Shown piece by piece: positions 44,874 through 56,008 of a stretch of 64,000 nucleotides of DNA. The translations under genes and the position numbers were made by a program. Each line of letters starts with the position of its first letter. The first letter of the stretch is position 1. Source of the stretch: Rhodococcus sp. IEGM 1409. Its GTDB lineage: Bacteria > Actinomycetota > Actinomycetes > Mycobacteriales > Mycobacteriaceae. The stretch is from assembly GCF_030056735.1 (NCBI RefSeq), contig NZ_JASHKN010000013.1:1-64000 (forward strand), given 5' to 3'. Under the pieces are notes generated by a model. The model did not search any database, was not told the DNA's origin, and worked only from the letters and a program-made list of their open reading frames with translations.

Positions 44874-46307
44874 TCACTTCACCGGCGTGAGCTTGGGGCG
44901 AGCCGGAGCTTGCTTGCCGCCCATCAATCCGGCATAAGCCAACGCCTCGGCTAAATTCGCGACTTCGTTGACGCGCATGCCGGGAATGTTGGGGCCTGAA
45001 TCGACCGGAACGATCGCGCTGGTGAATCCCAACCGGGCAGCTTCGATCAGGCGTCGGTTCACGCCTGCAACTCGCCGAACTTCCCCGGCGAGTCCGACCT
45101 CGCCGAGGATGACGAGCCCCTTGGGAACGGGTTTGGCCTTCACCGCCGAGGCGACAGCGATGGCTAGAGCCAGATCTGCGCCCGGCTCGGTCATCCGCAT
45201 TCCGCCCACGGTCGCGGCGTAGACGTCGGCCTTCGAGATCGACACGCCGACGCGGCGCTCCAACACGGCCAGAACCATGGCCACGCGGGCGGTGTCCAGC
45301 CCGCTGACGGCACGGCGAGGTGTCGGCAGGGGTGTGGTGGCGACGAGGGCTTGAACTTCACCGAGCAGAGGACGCTTACCGTCCATCATCACGGTGACGG
45401 CAGTACCTTCCACGGCTTCTTCACGGTGATGCAGGAAAAGACCGGACGGATCGCTGATTTCGTTGATGCCCTGCTCGCTCAGTTCGAAGCAGCCCACTTC
45501 GTCGGCCGCGCCGAACCTGTTCTTGACGCCGCGGACCATGCGCAGGGTGGAGTGCTTGTCACCTTCGAAGTGCAGGACCACGTCCACGAGATGCTCGAGC
45601 GAGCGTGGGCCGGCGACGGCGCCGTCCTTGGTGACGTGGCCGATCAGAAGCACCGGGATTCCACTTGCCTTGGCCAAGGAGGTCAGGGCGCTGGTCACGG
45701 CTTTGACCTGAGTCACGCCGCCGACGACTCCGTCGACGTCGGCAGCAAGCATGGTTTGCACCGAGTCGACGATGACCAGGGTGGGCTTGACCTGCTCGAC
45801 GTGGCCGAGGATGGTCGCGAGATCGGATTCCGCTGCCAGGTACATCCGCTCGTGGACCGAGTTGGTGCGATCTGCCCGCAGTCGAACCTGACCGGCCGAC
45901 TCCTCGCCCGTGACGTACAACGCTCGATCATCCGCGCTGCGCATCGCCCAGCGGTAGACGACCTCGAGAAGTAGCGTCGATTTTCCGACACCGGGCTCTC
46001 CCGCGAGCAGAACTACGGAACCCGGAACGACACCACCACCGAGGACGCGGTCCAGTTCGCCGATTCCGGTGGGCTTGGCCTGCGTCGAGGTGCTGTCGAT
46101 CTGTGTCAACGGGGTGGCCGGCGTCGTGGGTAGTACGGCGCTTGACCCCGCTTTCGCGAGTGAAGCGCCGGCGCGACTGGCGACGGGTGCCACGACGGCG
46201 ACCTCGGTCATCGAGCCCCACGAGTCGCAGTCCGGACATCTACCGACCCATTTGGGCACTACCGACTGGCATTCGGAGCATCGGTAGTTCGATTTCACTT
46301 TGGCCAC
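44874..46307 (-). CDS. radA: RadA DNA repair ATPase
   Basis: 477 residues. N-terminal zinc finger Cys10, Cys13, Cys24, Cys27; Walker [10 protein letters not shown] (102-110); the RadA-specific KNRFG; and a C-terminal Lon-protease-like domain. Acts in branch migration during recombination. The GTG start has no ribosome site, but TAGTCT stands 6 nt before it, as expected for a leaderless transcript. A hairpin abuts the start. Confidence 0.96.
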   Translation of the reverse strand: MAKVKSNYRCSECQSVVPKWVGRCPDCDSWGSMTEVAVVAPVASRAGASLAKAGSSAVLPTTPATPLTQIDSTSTQAKPTGIGELDRVLGGGVVPGSVVLLAGEPGVGKSTLLLEVVYRWAMRSADDRALYVTGEESAGQVRLRADRTNSVHERMYLAAESDLATILGHVEQVKPTLVIVDSVQTMLAADVDGVVGGVTQVKAVTSALTSLAKASGIPVLLIGHVTKDGAVAGPRSLEHLVDVVLHFEGDKHSTLRMVRGVKNRFGAADEVGCFELSEQGINEISDPSGLFLHHREEAVEGTAVTVMMDGKRPLLGEVQALVATTPLPTPRRAVSGLDTARVAMVLAVLERRVGVSISKADVYAATVGGMRMTEPGADLALAIAVASAVKAKPVPKGLVILGEVGLAGEVRRVAGVNRRLIEAARLGFTSAIVPVDSGPNIPGMRVNEVANLAEALAYAGLMGGKQAPARPKLTPVK

Positions 46308-46313
46308 CGGGAC

Positions 46314-46319
46314 AGACTA
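46314..46319 (-). promoter_or_regulatory. Possible -10 of a leaderless radA promoter
   Basis: Minus strand TAGTCT (TANNNT) ends 6 bp before the radA GTG, so transcription could begin at the start codon. It overlaps the foot of the hairpin at 46317-46351. Confidence 0.4.
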
Positions 46320-46351
46320 GAGGCGGGGTCCGACATGGACCCCGCCTCTAG
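46317..46351. terminator. Hairpin between lpqE and radA
   Basis: Perfect 15-bp stem CTAGAGGCGGGGTCC with a 5-nt loop. On the minus strand it follows lpqE and ends 9 nt before the radA start codon. Probably the lpqE terminator. Confidence 0.75.
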
Positions 46352-46405
46352 TGCGATGCTGAAATTGTTCTGCGAGGCGCAGTGTGCGCCTTGGTGTTTC
46401 GGGGC

Positions 46406-47041
46406 TCAGTGCCCAGCTTCTGCAACGTCGGGCGACTTGTCCGACTCGTTGCGCTCGAGCTGCGGGCCGGCATCGACAGGCACGTCGATGGTGACCGAAC
46501 CGGCCTTCTCGAACTTGAAGGTGATCGGGACGGTCAAGCCCGGGCGAACGCCTGCCTTGATGTCCTGCAGAACGACGAGAGTGAGCGCAGCGGGTGCGTC
46601 GTCGTTCTCTTCGTTGTTCTTGATCTGGGTCTCGGCCTCGGTCGCGGTGCCCTCGCCGGCGGGCAACTGACCTGCCTGCAGTGACGTCTGCGGCTTGATC
46701 GTCAAGCCGCCGACCTCTTCACCTGCGATGACGCGTGCTGCGTAATCGGTGGTGATACTGACGAGCTTGTCCGTGGTCTCGGCGCTGTCGTTCACGATGG
46801 TGAACGCGAGCACGGCGTTGCCGCCCGGCTCGATGCTGTATTCCTCGGACGAGGGGTAAGCGATGTGCACGTTGCGCAGTGCGATCTCACCGAGGTTGGC
46901 GGTGTTGCCGTTCACGGCGGCCTGCTGGACGGCGGTCTGGCTCACCTGTCCGGAACCGCAAGCGGACAGCGCGATGGCTGCGCCTGCAGCCAGTGCAATG
47001 GCGGTAGCGACTCGACGAGTCGGCTTACGGATAGCAGTCAC
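46406..47041 (-). CDS. lpqE: LpqE-like lipoprotein
   Basis: 211 residues with a lipoprotein signal (ALAAGAAIALSACGSG, lipobox LSAC) and a single extracellular domain of the LpqE/PCuAC-related type (LRNVHIAYPSSEEYSIEPGG, VVLQDIKAGVRPGLTVPITF). The tail is acidic. Position between radA and carD matches mycobacterial lpqE. Metal chaperone activity has been suggested for the fold but is unproven here. Confidence 0.88.
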   Translation of the reverse strand: MTAIRKPTRRVATAIALAAGAAIALSACGSGQVSQTAVQQAAVNGNTANLGEIALRNVHIAYPSSEEYSIEPGGNAVLAFTIVNDSAETTDKLVSITTDYAARVIAGEEVGGLTIKPQTSLQAGQLPAGEGTATEAETQIKNNEENDDAPAALTLVVLQDIKAGVRPGLTVPITFKFEKAGSVTIDVPVDAGPQLERNESDKSPDVAEAGH

Positions 47042-47270
47042 GATTTGTCCTCCACGGCGTCAGGTTCGCACTCCACTAGGCAGAGTAGTAGATAAGGTCC
47101 CGCAGGCTGGCCGTCGGGTCGCCACAACGGTTGTCTGCGTGGGCTTTCAGTCGGTTACACAGGGGTGCTCCAGACCAGTTGAATGCACGTACAACAAGCC
47201 CTGTCAACCCCTACGCTCGAGCAAGGACGCCCCTGACCTGCACAGTTGATGAGTGGTCGGTTCTTTCACG

Positions 47271-47795
<525 letters not shown>

Positions 47796-47817
47796 CGGTA
47801 ATACAACAAAGCTGACA

Positions 47818-48516
47818 GTGGCAGTAGTAGCCCTGGTACCTGCTGCAGGTCGGGGAGTGCGTTTGGGTGAGAAATTGCCCAAGGCATTCGTCGAACTCGG
47901 TGGGTGCACCATGCTTGCACGCGCGGTCGATGGACTCCGGAAATCCGGAGCGATCGACCGCGTTGTTGTCATTGTGCCGCCTGAACTGGTCGAATCCGTC
48001 GTGGCCGACCTCGGTCGTGCGGCGGACGTCGAAGTCGTCGGTGGTGGCGCCGAAAGGACCGATTCGGTTCGAGCCGGTCTCAGTGCTGCCGGTAATGCGG
48101 ATTTTGTACTCGTGCACGACGCCGCGCGGGCATTGACGCCCCCGGCGCTGATCGCGCGCGTCGTCGAAACTCTCCAGGCCGGCAGCTCCGCGGTCATTCC
48201 GGTACTTCCGGTTACCGACACGATCAAGTCGGTCGACGTACTCGGCGCAGTCACCGGTACGCCTCTGCGTTCGGAGTTGCGTGCGGTTCAAACTCCTCAG
48301 GGCTTTTCCACCGACGTCCTGCGGAGTGCGTACGCCGCCGGTGATGTCGCCGCGACCGACGATGCCGCTCTGGTCGAGCGTCTCGGTGTTTCGGTGCAGA
48401 CGATTCCCGGCGACGCTCTCGCCTTCAAGATCACCACTCCGCTCGACCTCGTCCTTGCGCGGGCGCTCCTGATCTCGGAGACAGAGTTGAGTGCGGACTC
48501 ACGGAACGGAAATTAG
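47818..48516 (+). CDS. ispD: 2-C-methyl-D-erythritol 4-phosphate cytidylyltransferase
   Basis: MEP pathway step three, CTP-dependent. 232 residues; GTG start. CTP-binding LVPAAGRGVRLG with the Lys in GEKLPKAF, FVLVHDAARAL, PVTDTIKSV, and RAVQTPQGF are the family motifs. The stop abuts the ispF ATG without a gap. Confidence 0.96.
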   Translation: MAVVALVPAAGRGVRLGEKLPKAFVELGGCTMLARAVDGLRKSGAIDRVVVIVPPELVESVVADLGRAADVEVVGGGAERTDSVRAGLSAAGNADFVLVHDAARALTPPALIARVVETLQAGSSAVIPVLPVTDTIKSVDVLGAVTGTPLRSELRAVQTPQGFSTDVLRSAYAAGDVAATDDAALVERLGVSVQTIPGDALAFKITTPLDLVLARALLISETELSADSRNGN

Positions 48517-48993
<477 letters not shown>

Positions 48994-49004
48994 GATCGCT
49001 GGTC

Positions 49005-50399
49005 GTGACCCTGCGCCTATACGACACCGGTACGCGGGCCCTTCGGGATTTTGTTCCGTTGGCCCCCGGACATGCATCGGTGTACCTGTGTGGGGCGACA
49101 GTTCAGGGCGATCCTCACATCGGACACGTTCGCAGCGGCGTCGCTTTCGACGTGCTGCGGCGCTGGCTGTTGGCGCACGGCAACGACGTTGCCTTCGTGC
49201 GCAACGTGACGGACATCGACGACAAGATCCTCAACAAGGCTGCCGACGCCGGTCGACCTTGGTGGGAGTGGGCGACGACGTTCGAGCGTTCGTTCACGTG
49301 GGCTTACGACCAACTGGGTGTGCTGCCGCCGTCCATCGAGCCACGGGCCACCGGTCACGTGACGCAGATGGTCGAGATGATGGAACGCCTGATCGAGAAC
49401 GGCCACGCGTACGCGGCGGGCGGTGACGTCTACTTCGACGTGCAGAGCTACCCGGAGTACGGCGCGCTGTCCGGTCACAAACTCGACGACGTCCATCAGG
49501 GCGAGAGTGCTGCCGAAGGAAAGCGCGATCCCCGCGACTTCACTCTCTGGAAGGCCGTCAAGCCCGGTGAGCCCTCGTGGCCGACGCCGTGGGGACCCGG
49601 CCGTCCGGGCTGGCACCTCGAGTGCTCGGCCATGGCGGAGTTCTACCTCGGCGCGGCATTCGACATCCATTGTGGTGGACGCGATCTCGTCTTCCCTCAC
49701 CACGAGAACGAAATCGCTCAAGCCAAGTGTGCCGGCGACGATTTCGCTCAGTACTGGCTGCACAACGGCTGGGTCACGATGAGTGGCGAGAAGATGTCCA
49801 AGTCGTTGGGCAATGTTCTCTCGGTGCCGAACGTGCTGAAGAAGGTTCGCCCGCAAGAACTTCGGTACTACCTCGGTAGTGCGCACTACCGTTCCAACCT
49901 CGAGTACTCGGACGAGGCATTGGACGAAAGTGCGAAGTCCTACCAAGGGCTCGAGTCGTTTGTCCTGCGCACACACAAGCGCGCAGGTGGCGTCGAACTC
50001 GGTACGTGGACCGAAGGTTTCGCGGCGGCTCTCGACAACGACTTGTCGGTGCCGATCGCGTTGGCCGAGATCCACGGCAAGGCGAGCGAGGGCAATTCCG
50101 CGCTCGCTGCCGGTGATCTCGACGCGGCTCGGGTGGCTGCCGGCCAGGTGCGGGCCATGCTCGCGATCCTGGGCGTCGACCCACTCGACGAGCATTGGAC
50201 GCAGTCCGGTGGCGACACCGAGACGGCAATGGAAGCTTTGGACGTGTTGGTGCGGGCCGATCTCGATCGTCGGCAGCAGGCACGTACGGAAAAGAACTGG
50301 GCGGTGGCGGACGAGGTTCGCGATCGCCTCATCAAGGCGGGTATCGAAGTAACCGATACTCCCGACGGACCCGAATGGTCCCTTAAGGCAGGGCAGTAA
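49005..50399 (+). CDS. cysS: Cysteinyl-tRNA synthetase
   Basis: 464 residues, class I synthetase: zinc Cys in [20 protein letters not shown] (also HIGH motif), second zinc set around GWHLECSAM and HHENE, and the KMSKS loop near 263 ([10 protein letters not shown]). The C-terminal anticodon-binding region is complete. The protein is the tRNA-charging CysS rather than MshC, because the full C-terminal domain is present and it lies beside ispF/rlmB. Confidence 0.96.
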   Translation: MTLRLYDTGTRALRDFVPLAPGHASVYLCGATVQGDPHIGHVRSGVAFDVLRRWLLAHGNDVAFVRNVTDIDDKILNKAADAGRPWWEWATTFERSFTWAYDQLGVLPPSIEPRATGHVTQMVEMMERLIENGHAYAAGGDVYFDVQSYPEYGALSGHKLDDVHQGESAAEGKRDPRDFTLWKAVKPGEPSWPTPWGPGRPGWHLECSAMAEFYLGAAFDIHCGGRDLVFPHHENEIAQAKCAGDDFAQYWLHNGWVTMSGEKMSKSLGNVLSVPNVLKKVRPQELRYYLGSAHYRSNLEYSDEALDESAKSYQGLESFVLRTHKRAGGVELGTWTEGFAAALDNDLSVPIALAEIHGKASEGNSALAAGDLDAARVAAGQVRAMLAILGVDPLDEHWTQSGGDTETAMEALDVLVRADLDRRQQARTEKNWAVADEVRDRLIKAGIEVTDTPDGPEWSLKAGQ

Positions 50400-50401
50400 C
50401 A

Positions 50402-51379
50402 ATGGCTGGAAACTCGAGCAGGCGCGGCGCAGTCCGTAAGGGCGGCACCAAGAAGGGCCAGGTTGCCGGTTCCGGTGGCCAGCACAAGCGTGGTCTCGCC
50501 GGCCGCGGTGCTACGCCTCCCGCCGAGGCACGCACCAAGCACCCCGCGGCGAAGCGTGCAGCGCGCGCCGCCCGGGCCGACGAGAAGCAGAACCAGGGTC
50601 GCGGTGGCCGTCCAGGTCCGGGCCGCAAGGTTCTCGACGGTCCCGAGACCGTGCTCGGTCGCAACCCGGTGGTGGAGTGCCTGCGCGCGGGTGTTCCGGC
50701 GACGGCGCTGTGGGTGGCTGTCGGTACCGAGAGCGACGACCGGTTGAAGGAATCTGTTCAGCGGGCTGCCGACGCCGGTATCTCCATCCTCGAGGTGCCG
50801 CGCTCGGATCTGGATCGCCTCAGCGCCAACGGTCTTCACCAGGGCATCGCTCTGCAGGTTCCGCCGTACCGCTACGCGCACCCGGACGATCTTCTGTCCG
50901 AGGCACGTAAGCACGCCGAGCCGCCGCTGCTCGTCGCGCTGGACAACATCACCGATCCCCGCAACCTGGGTGCCGTTGTGCGCTCGGTCGCAGCTTTCGG
51001 TGGACACGGCGTCGTGATTCCGGAGCGTCGTAGCGCGAGCGTGAGTGCTGTCGCTTGGCGTACCAGCGCCGGCGCTGCCGCTCGTCTGCCGATTGCGCGG
51101 GCCACCAACCTCACTCGCACGCTCAAGGACTGGGCGTCGAAGGGTGTTCAGGTTGTCGGTCTCGACGCAGGCGGCGACACCACTCTCGACGATTTCGACG
51201 GCAGCGGTCCCGTGGTGATCGTGGTCGGTTCCGAGGGCAAGGGTCTTTCACGTCTCGTCCGCGAGAACTGCGACGCGATCCTCTCGATTCCGATGGCCGG
51301 TCCGGTCGAGTCGCTCAACGCGTCGGTTGCCGCCGGAGTTGTCCTCGCGGACATCGCCCGCAGGCGTCGTAGCAGCTGA
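50402..51379 (+). CDS. rlmB: 23S rRNA 2'-O-ribose methyltransferase RlmB/TrmH family
   Basis: 325 residues. A basic Gly/Arg/Lys-rich N-terminal tail (about 75 residues) precedes the substrate-binding domain ([14 protein letters not shown]) and the SPOUT catalytic domain with motif 1 [16 protein letters not shown], motif 2 [16 protein letters not shown] and motif 3 [18 protein letters not shown]. Start ATG two bases after the cysS stop. Confidence 0.94.
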   Translation: MAGNSSRRGAVRKGGTKKGQVAGSGGQHKRGLAGRGATPPAEARTKHPAAKRAARAARADEKQNQGRGGRPGPGRKVLDGPETVLGRNPVVECLRAGVPATALWVAVGTESDDRLKESVQRAADAGISILEVPRSDLDRLSANGLHQGIALQVPPYRYAHPDDLLSEARKHAEPPLLVALDNITDPRNLGAVVRSVAAFGGHGVVIPERRSASVSAVAWRTSAGAAARLPIARATNLTRTLKDWASKGVQVVGLDAGGDTTLDDFDGSGPVVIVVGSEGKGLSRLVRENCDAILSIPMAGPVESLNASVAAGVVLADIARRRRSS

Positions 51380-51412
51380 GTTGTAACAGCGTGCAGGTGA
51401 GCCTGGCGGGAT

Positions 51413-53194
51413 CTAGCTCCGTACCGACCAGGCTTCCCACAATGCAGCGTAGGAACCGTCCGCGCCGATCAGCTCGTCATGTGTCCCGCTCTCGACTACG
51501 CGGCCACCGCTCATGACGAGTATCCGATCGGCGCGGACTGCTTGGCTCAGGCGGTGCGCTATCACCACGGCAGTCCTGCCACTGACCGCGAGCTCGGCCG
51601 CCTGATCGAGTAGACCTGCTGCGGTGGTTCCGGCTTCGGCAGTGGCCTCGTCGAGGATGACGACGGGTGGATCGAGCAGAGCCAGTCGGACGAGGGCTAT
51701 GTGCTGTGCCTGCGCCGCAGTCAACTGGAACCCGCCGGCCCCGACTCGGGTCTCGAGTCCCTCCGGAAGCTCGTGAATCCATTGAGCTTTCATCGTTTCG
51801 ACGGCTTCGGAGATCGTCGTGTCGTCCGAATCGGGTGCGCACAATCGGAGATCATCGGAGATCGTCCCGACGAACACGTGAACTTCCTGGCTGACCAGGA
51901 CGACTTTGTGCCGAAGTTCGGCATCGCTCAGGTCGTCAATCGGTGTGCCGTCGACGGTGATGTGCCCGTCCCCGACGGGAATGATGCCGGCAATCAGTTT
52001 GGCGAGCGTGGTCTTTCCGGCACCACTGCTGCCGACGACGGCAATTCGTTCCCCCGGTGCGATCGAGATCGAGATCGAATCGATCACCGGGGTGGAGTTG
52101 TCGTACGAGTAAGAAACCCGGTCCACCTCGACGCCGATGGGTTCGGACCGAGCCGGGGCGGGAATCGTCGAAGGACGCCCGGGTATCGCGGTGACACCGA
52201 TCAGGCGAGCCAGGCTGGCACCCGCATCCTGAAGTTCGTCGATGTTGGAGAGAAATACCGCGATGGGGCTGAACAGACTGTGGAAGTAGAGCGCGGCGGC
52301 GGTAGCGGCGCCGATGGACACCGATCCCGTGGTCACGAGCCAGTAGCCGACGCTCAGGACGGCGGCCAATCCGAGTAGTTCGGCGCCGTTCAGTTGAGCG
52401 AAGAAGTTGGTACGCAGTCGAACTGCCTGCATGTCGAAGCTGATGGCATGCTCGGAGGTCGCGGCGATTCGGTCGATGTGCTCGTCAGTTCTCCGCAGGG
52501 CAGTGACAGTGCCTGCGCCACCCAGAGTTTCGATGAGCTGCTGTCCCCGCCTGGCCTGCGCAGCTCGAGAGCGTCGGTAGACGGGCCCGGAGCGTCGGAG
52601 GAAATGACGAAGAGCAAAATAGTGGATCGGCGCGACCGCAACGATGGCCAGGGTGAAGCGCCAATCGATCACTCCCACACCGACAAGCGTCAGTGAAATC
52701 ATGAACAGGGCCGACACCGTTGCGGGAAGCACTCGAGCGATGACGGTGTTGACCGCTTCGACGTCACCCGAGACCCGGGAAATCAGATCGCCGGTTCCGG
52801 CATCCTCGACCAGCGACGACGGCTGCGCGAGCGTAGCGGCGAACACGTCTTCACGAAGATCGGCCAGCACGTTCTGCGCGACATTCGCGAGAAGCTGTGT
52901 GCTCCACCAGGTCAGCGCAACTCCTGCGGCCGCTGCGCCGAGCATGAACGCGGTGATACGCAGAAGTGAGACAAACGGTTTGCCCTCCGTGACCGCATCG
53001 ACCATGAGTCCGAGCAGCGCGGGGGTGGACAGGCCGCAGGCCGTAGCGGAGAGAAGTACGACGGTCGTGAGTGCGAGCGCTCGCTTGCGTGGCCGAAGCA
53101 GTGCGATCAATGCGCGGACGGTCTGCTTGGTCGACGCGATCGGCAGGGCAGATGTAGCCGGAACAGCAGATGCATCCGGAAGGGTTTCAGTCAC
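51413..53194 (-). CDS. ABC exporter-fold half-transporter, catalytic half with degenerate signature motif
   Basis: 593 residues: six-helix transmembrane domain (about 25-320) and NBD. Walker A is intact (AVVGSSGAGKTTLAKLIAG, near 386), Walker B VVILDEATAEAG carries the catalytic Glu, and the H-loop is VVIAHRLS. The signature LSGGQ is replaced by LTAAQ (near 490). The GTG start overlaps the upstream partner's stop (GTGA), so the two form a heterodimer. Paired with the partner's normal LSGGQ, this Walker A makes one working ATP site. Neighbours suggest siderophore transport, in the manner of YbtPQ or IrtAB. Confidence 0.9.
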   Translation of the reverse strand: MTETLPDASAVPATSALPIASTKQTVRALIALLRPRKRALALTTVVLLSATACGLSTPALLGLMVDAVTEGKPFVSLLRITAFMLGAAAAGVALTWWSTQLLANVAQNVLADLREDVFAATLAQPSSLVEDAGTGDLISRVSGDVEAVNTVIARVLPATVSALFMISLTLVGVGVIDWRFTLAIVAVAPIHYFALRHFLRRSGPVYRRSRAAQARRGQQLIETLGGAGTVTALRRTDEHIDRIAATSEHAISFDMQAVRLRTNFFAQLNGAELLGLAAVLSVGYWLVTTGSVSIGAATAAALYFHSLFSPIAVFLSNIDELQDAGASLARLIGVTAIPGRPSTIPAPARSEPIGVEVDRVSYSYDNSTPVIDSISISIAPGERIAVVGSSGAGKTTLAKLIAGIIPVGDGHITVDGTPIDDLSDAELRHKVVLVSQEVHVFVGTISDDLRLCAPDSDDTTISEAVETMKAQWIHELPEGLETRVGAGGFQLTAAQAQHIALVRLALLDPPVVILDEATAEAGTTAAGLLDQAAELAVSGRTAVVIAHRLSQAVRADRILVMSGGRVVESGTHDELIGADGSYAALWEAWSVRS

Positions 53195-54819
53195 AACGAG
53201 TCTCCATCCCGAGCGTCGTCGTCGATCGTCACGACACGGTCGCACGAATGGAGCAAGGTCGGACTCGAGGTGATCACCACAATGGCCTTGTCGGGAAAGT
53301 TTCTCAATGAGTGTGCAATTCGATGCTCGGTAACAGAGTCCACGGAAGTGGTGGGTTCGTGGAGGACCAGGATCGGCTGGGGTTGATGGAGAGCACGGGC
53401 GAGGAGAAGGCGTTGGCGTTGACCCCCGGAGAGCTTCTTTCCTTGCTCACCTACTTCGGAGAGGTGGCCGTCGGGCAGATGCGTCAACACGTCGTCGAGT
53501 GCGGATGACGTCATTGCCGACGAGTCGACGCTCGGTGCGGCCAGATTGTCGAAGACGGTGCCGGTGAACACGGTTCCTTCATGAGCGGAGACGAACACCT
53601 GATCGCGAACTCCGTCCGGACCGAGTTCGGTTGCATCGGTGCCGAATACGAAGTAGCAGTCGGGGACCAGCGGGGTCTGATAGGCGAGTTGTCGTGCCAG
53701 CCGGTCAGCGGAATCGTCGGCGCGCACGCCCACCACTTCTCCGCGGCGAGCTGAGACGACGGTTCCGTTGCCGGTCGAAATCAGCAGGGCGTCTTGACTT
53801 CTGTCGGGGCTGATCGGGGCCGTGGAGGGCAGCGAATCGATCAGGTGCGGTTCGGTCAGGAGTTCGGACAGTCTGCGCGCGGAGCCTCGCTTGGCGGCGA
53901 GTTCGGCACCGAAGAACCCCAGCGTTTCCATCGGACCGGCAATCACCCTGCTCAGGCCGACCACGGTGACGAAGTTGCCCACGGTGATCGTGCCTTGATG
54001 CGCCATCCACGCGGCTCCCAATGCGACTGACGCCAGTACCAACGCGGAGACCCCTGAGTTGAGCGCGGTCAGACTGGACATTGCCCGGACAGTCCGGATC
54101 GCTGCTTTCATCGACTCCCGGCTCGCGTGGACGTATCGGGAGAGAGCAGTGGGCTCGGCTCCGAATCCTTTGAGTACTCGTAGCCCGAGCGTGAAATCAG
54201 TTGCAAGCATGCCTGCCTCGGCTGCCTTCTTCTGCTCTGCATACACACGCTCGTCCAGTGGACCGCTGATCTTGTGGATGAATACGAGCTGCGCAGCCGT
54301 GATGAGCACGACGATCAGTGCGAGCGGCCACGATACAAAGGCAAGCGAAATCACTGCCGCGGCGAGCCCTGCGAAAGCTGAGCCCTGCTCGGCGACAACC
54401 CAGGAAAAGCCCGAGACGTGTGAGGCGTCCGAGGTGGAGATGGTGAGAACTTCACCCGTCGAACGCTGAGCTTGCATGCCCCTGGCATCGAGTACCCGTC
54501 TGGCAGCGTTCAGTCGTAGGTCGTGTTCGCCGTAGACGAAGACCTGTGTGTTCAGGCGAACTGCGATGCGCCACGACAGGGCAAGTCCGACGAACAGAGC
54601 ACACAGCACCACCAGCCACACGAGAAGTGCTGTGCTGTCGGACTTTCCGATTGCCCGGTCGACGACGGTGCCGATCAGCACCGGAATGAGGGCTTGAGCA
54701 ACCTGGTACGATGCCTGCCCGGTGACGGCTGCAACCAGTCGCGGGCCGCGTCCGGAGGAGAACGATCCGACTTTGATCATGTCCATCGGACCGGTACGAG
54801 TTTCGGGCAGCGCTGACAC
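53191..54819 (-). CDS. ABC exporter-fold half-transporter with dead nucleotide-binding motifs
   Basis: 542 residues from GTG 54819, with GAGGAG 8 nt upstream. Six-helix transmembrane domain, then an NBD whose Walker A is lost: the segment near 360 reads GEVVGVRADDSADRL with no GxxGxGK. Walker B is LVLHEPTTSVDS (Asp to His) and the H-loop His is replaced (VVITSSPTL). The signature KLSGGQRQRLLLARAL is canonical. It therefore supplies the signature for its partner's ATP but probably cannot hydrolyse ATP itself. No frameshift; this looks like evolved asymmetry. First gene of the pair, divergent from the binding lipoprotein. Confidence 0.9.
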   Translation of the reverse strand: MSALPETRTGPMDMIKVGSFSSGRGPRLVAAVTGQASYQVAQALIPVLIGTVVDRAIGKSDSTALLVWLVVLCALFVGLALSWRIAVRLNTQVFVYGEHDLRLNAARRVLDARGMQAQRSTGEVLTISTSDASHVSGFSWVVAEQGSAFAGLAAAVISLAFVSWPLALIVVLITAAQLVFIHKISGPLDERVYAEQKKAAEAGMLATDFTLGLRVLKGFGAEPTALSRYVHASRESMKAAIRTVRAMSSLTALNSGVSALVLASVALGAAWMAHQGTITVGNFVTVVGLSRVIAGPMETLGFFGAELAAKRGSARRLSELLTEPHLIDSLPSTAPISPDRSQDALLISTGNGTVVSARRGEVVGVRADDSADRLARQLAYQTPLVPDCYFVFGTDATELGPDGVRDQVFVSAHEGTVFTGTVFDNLAAPSVDSSAMTSSALDDVLTHLPDGHLSEVGEQGKKLSGGQRQRLLLARALHQPQPILVLHEPTTSVDSVTEHRIAHSLRNFPDKAIVVITSSPTLLHSCDRVVTIDDDARDGDSL

Positions 54820-54937
54820 TCGTGAAACTCCTCGCCCAGATCCGAACACTCGTTGTGCAGTTCTACGGTAGAGCCGGTGGGGGTACGGAAAGTGCTCGTA
54901 GATGCCAAGGGCTACGCGGCAGCGGACAGATGGAGCA

Positions 54938-54968
54938 TCGAGACCTCATTACCGGGATCAGGTCTCGA
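54938..54968. promoter_or_regulatory. 9-bp inverted repeat upstream of the binding lipoprotein
   Basis: Perfect arms TCGAGACCT / AGGTCTCGA separated by 13 bp, 50 bp before the lipoprotein ATG and 119 bp before the ABC gene start. Could be an operator for the nearby AraC regulator or an RNA hairpin. Confidence 0.45.
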
Positions 54969-55018
54969 TATACCTGCCTGGTCGAAACAAGTACGTTTGC
55001 GAAGAGAGCTGACAGAAG

Positions 55019-56008
55019 ATGAAAAGCACTACCCGAATAGTGGCGGCGTTGGCCGCGATTGCCCTGCTCGCAGGCTGCCAGAGCAGCACCGAGTCAACAG
55101 CGTCGGAGGGTACGGCGCAGTTGGCCGAGACCGGCGCGCTGCCGGCCACCGTCGACCACGCGTACGGCTCGACCACCATCGAGACCGAACCTCAGCGGAT
55201 CGTGACCATCGGTTGGAACAGCCAGGATTCGGTCCTCGCACTGGGTAAGACGCCCGTCGCCATGGAGTCGTTCAGTGGGGCAGGCTTGGAGAGCGGAATC
55301 CTGCCGTGGGACGAAGAATTGTTAGGCGATGCCGAACCCACGTTGCTCGACAGCACTTCCGGTGTGCCGTTCGAGCAGATCCTGGCATTGGAGCCGGACG
55401 TGATCATCGCGGTGGTCTCCGGAATCACCGAAGACGACTATGCACGTCTGACGCAGATCGCACCCACGATTCCGTTCAAGGAGACCGCATGGGCGACTAC
55501 GTGGCAGGAGCAGTTGTCAACCATCGGTTCAGTGCTCGGTCAACCGAAGCGGGCGGCTGAGCTGATCAAGGAAACCGACGAATCCATAGCCGACCTGGCT
55601 GCAGGGTCCCCGAATCTGAACGGGAAGACCTTGACCTTCCTCTCGGGAAACATCGACGGCCTCACCAATTACTGCGCCGACGACGGCAGAGTCATCCTGA
55701 TGACCCAGCTCGGACTGAAGCATTCGGCCGGAAGCGCAGAGCTGTGCGGCGGCACGCAGGGTTCTGTCACCGCATCGCGCGAACAGTACAACGAACTGGA
55801 CGCGGACGTTATCGTGCTCAACGACGCGAGTGGTCAGGGGCTCCCCGGATTGATGGGAGACAAGTTGTTTGCCGACCTGCCGGCAGTCAAGGACGGCAGG
55901 CTGATTCAGCAGCTCGGTCTGGCCCGAGTCATGGCACTGGCCTCACCCACGTCGCTGAGCGTCAAATATGCCTTCGCCGAACTGGTCTCGAAGATGAACG
56001 GGTTCTGA
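55019..56008 (+). CDS. Siderophore-type ABC substrate-binding lipoprotein (FecB/FepB-like)
   Basis: 329 residues with lipobox LLAGC after a classical signal. Class III periplasmic-binding fold: TVDHAYGSTTIETEPQRIV and the following GWNSQDSVLALG, then LALEPDVIIAV, PTIPFKETAWATTWQEQL. These features match iron-siderophore or heme receptors. Its own permease is not adjacent; the nearest transporter is the divergent exporter-fold ABC pair. The AraC regulator lies tail-to-tail downstream. A 12-bp direct repeat overlaps its stop. Confidence 0.9.
   Translation: MKSTTRIVAALAAIALLAGCQSSTESTASEGTAQLAETGALPATVDHAYGSTTIETEPQRIVTIGWNSQDSVLALGKTPVAMESFSGAGLESGILPWDEELLGDAEPTLLDSTSGVPFEQILALEPDVIIAVVSGITEDDYARLTQIAPTIPFKETAWATTWQEQLSTIGSVLGQPKRAAELIKETDESIADLAAGSPNLNGKTLTFLSGNIDGLTNYCADDGRVILMTQLGLKHSAGSAELCGGTQGSVTASREQYNELDADVIVLNDASGQGLPGLMGDKLFADLPAVKDGRLIQQLGLARVMALASPTSLSVKYAFAELVSKMNGF

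Noticed and set aside
49017-50402. Open frame of 461 codons on the minus strand opposite cysS
   Set aside because: Shadow of cysS, with no recognisable domain or ribosome site.
53191-54819. Frameshift as the reason for the missing Walker A
   Set aside because: The frame is continuous, and LSGGQ and the rest of the NBD are in register after the altered segment, so divergence is more likely than a frameshift.
54938-54968. IdeR box in the divergent iron-cluster promoter
   Set aside because: AGGT and ACCT-like ends are present nearby, but the spacing and centre do not fit IdeR; it is reported only as an inverted repeat.
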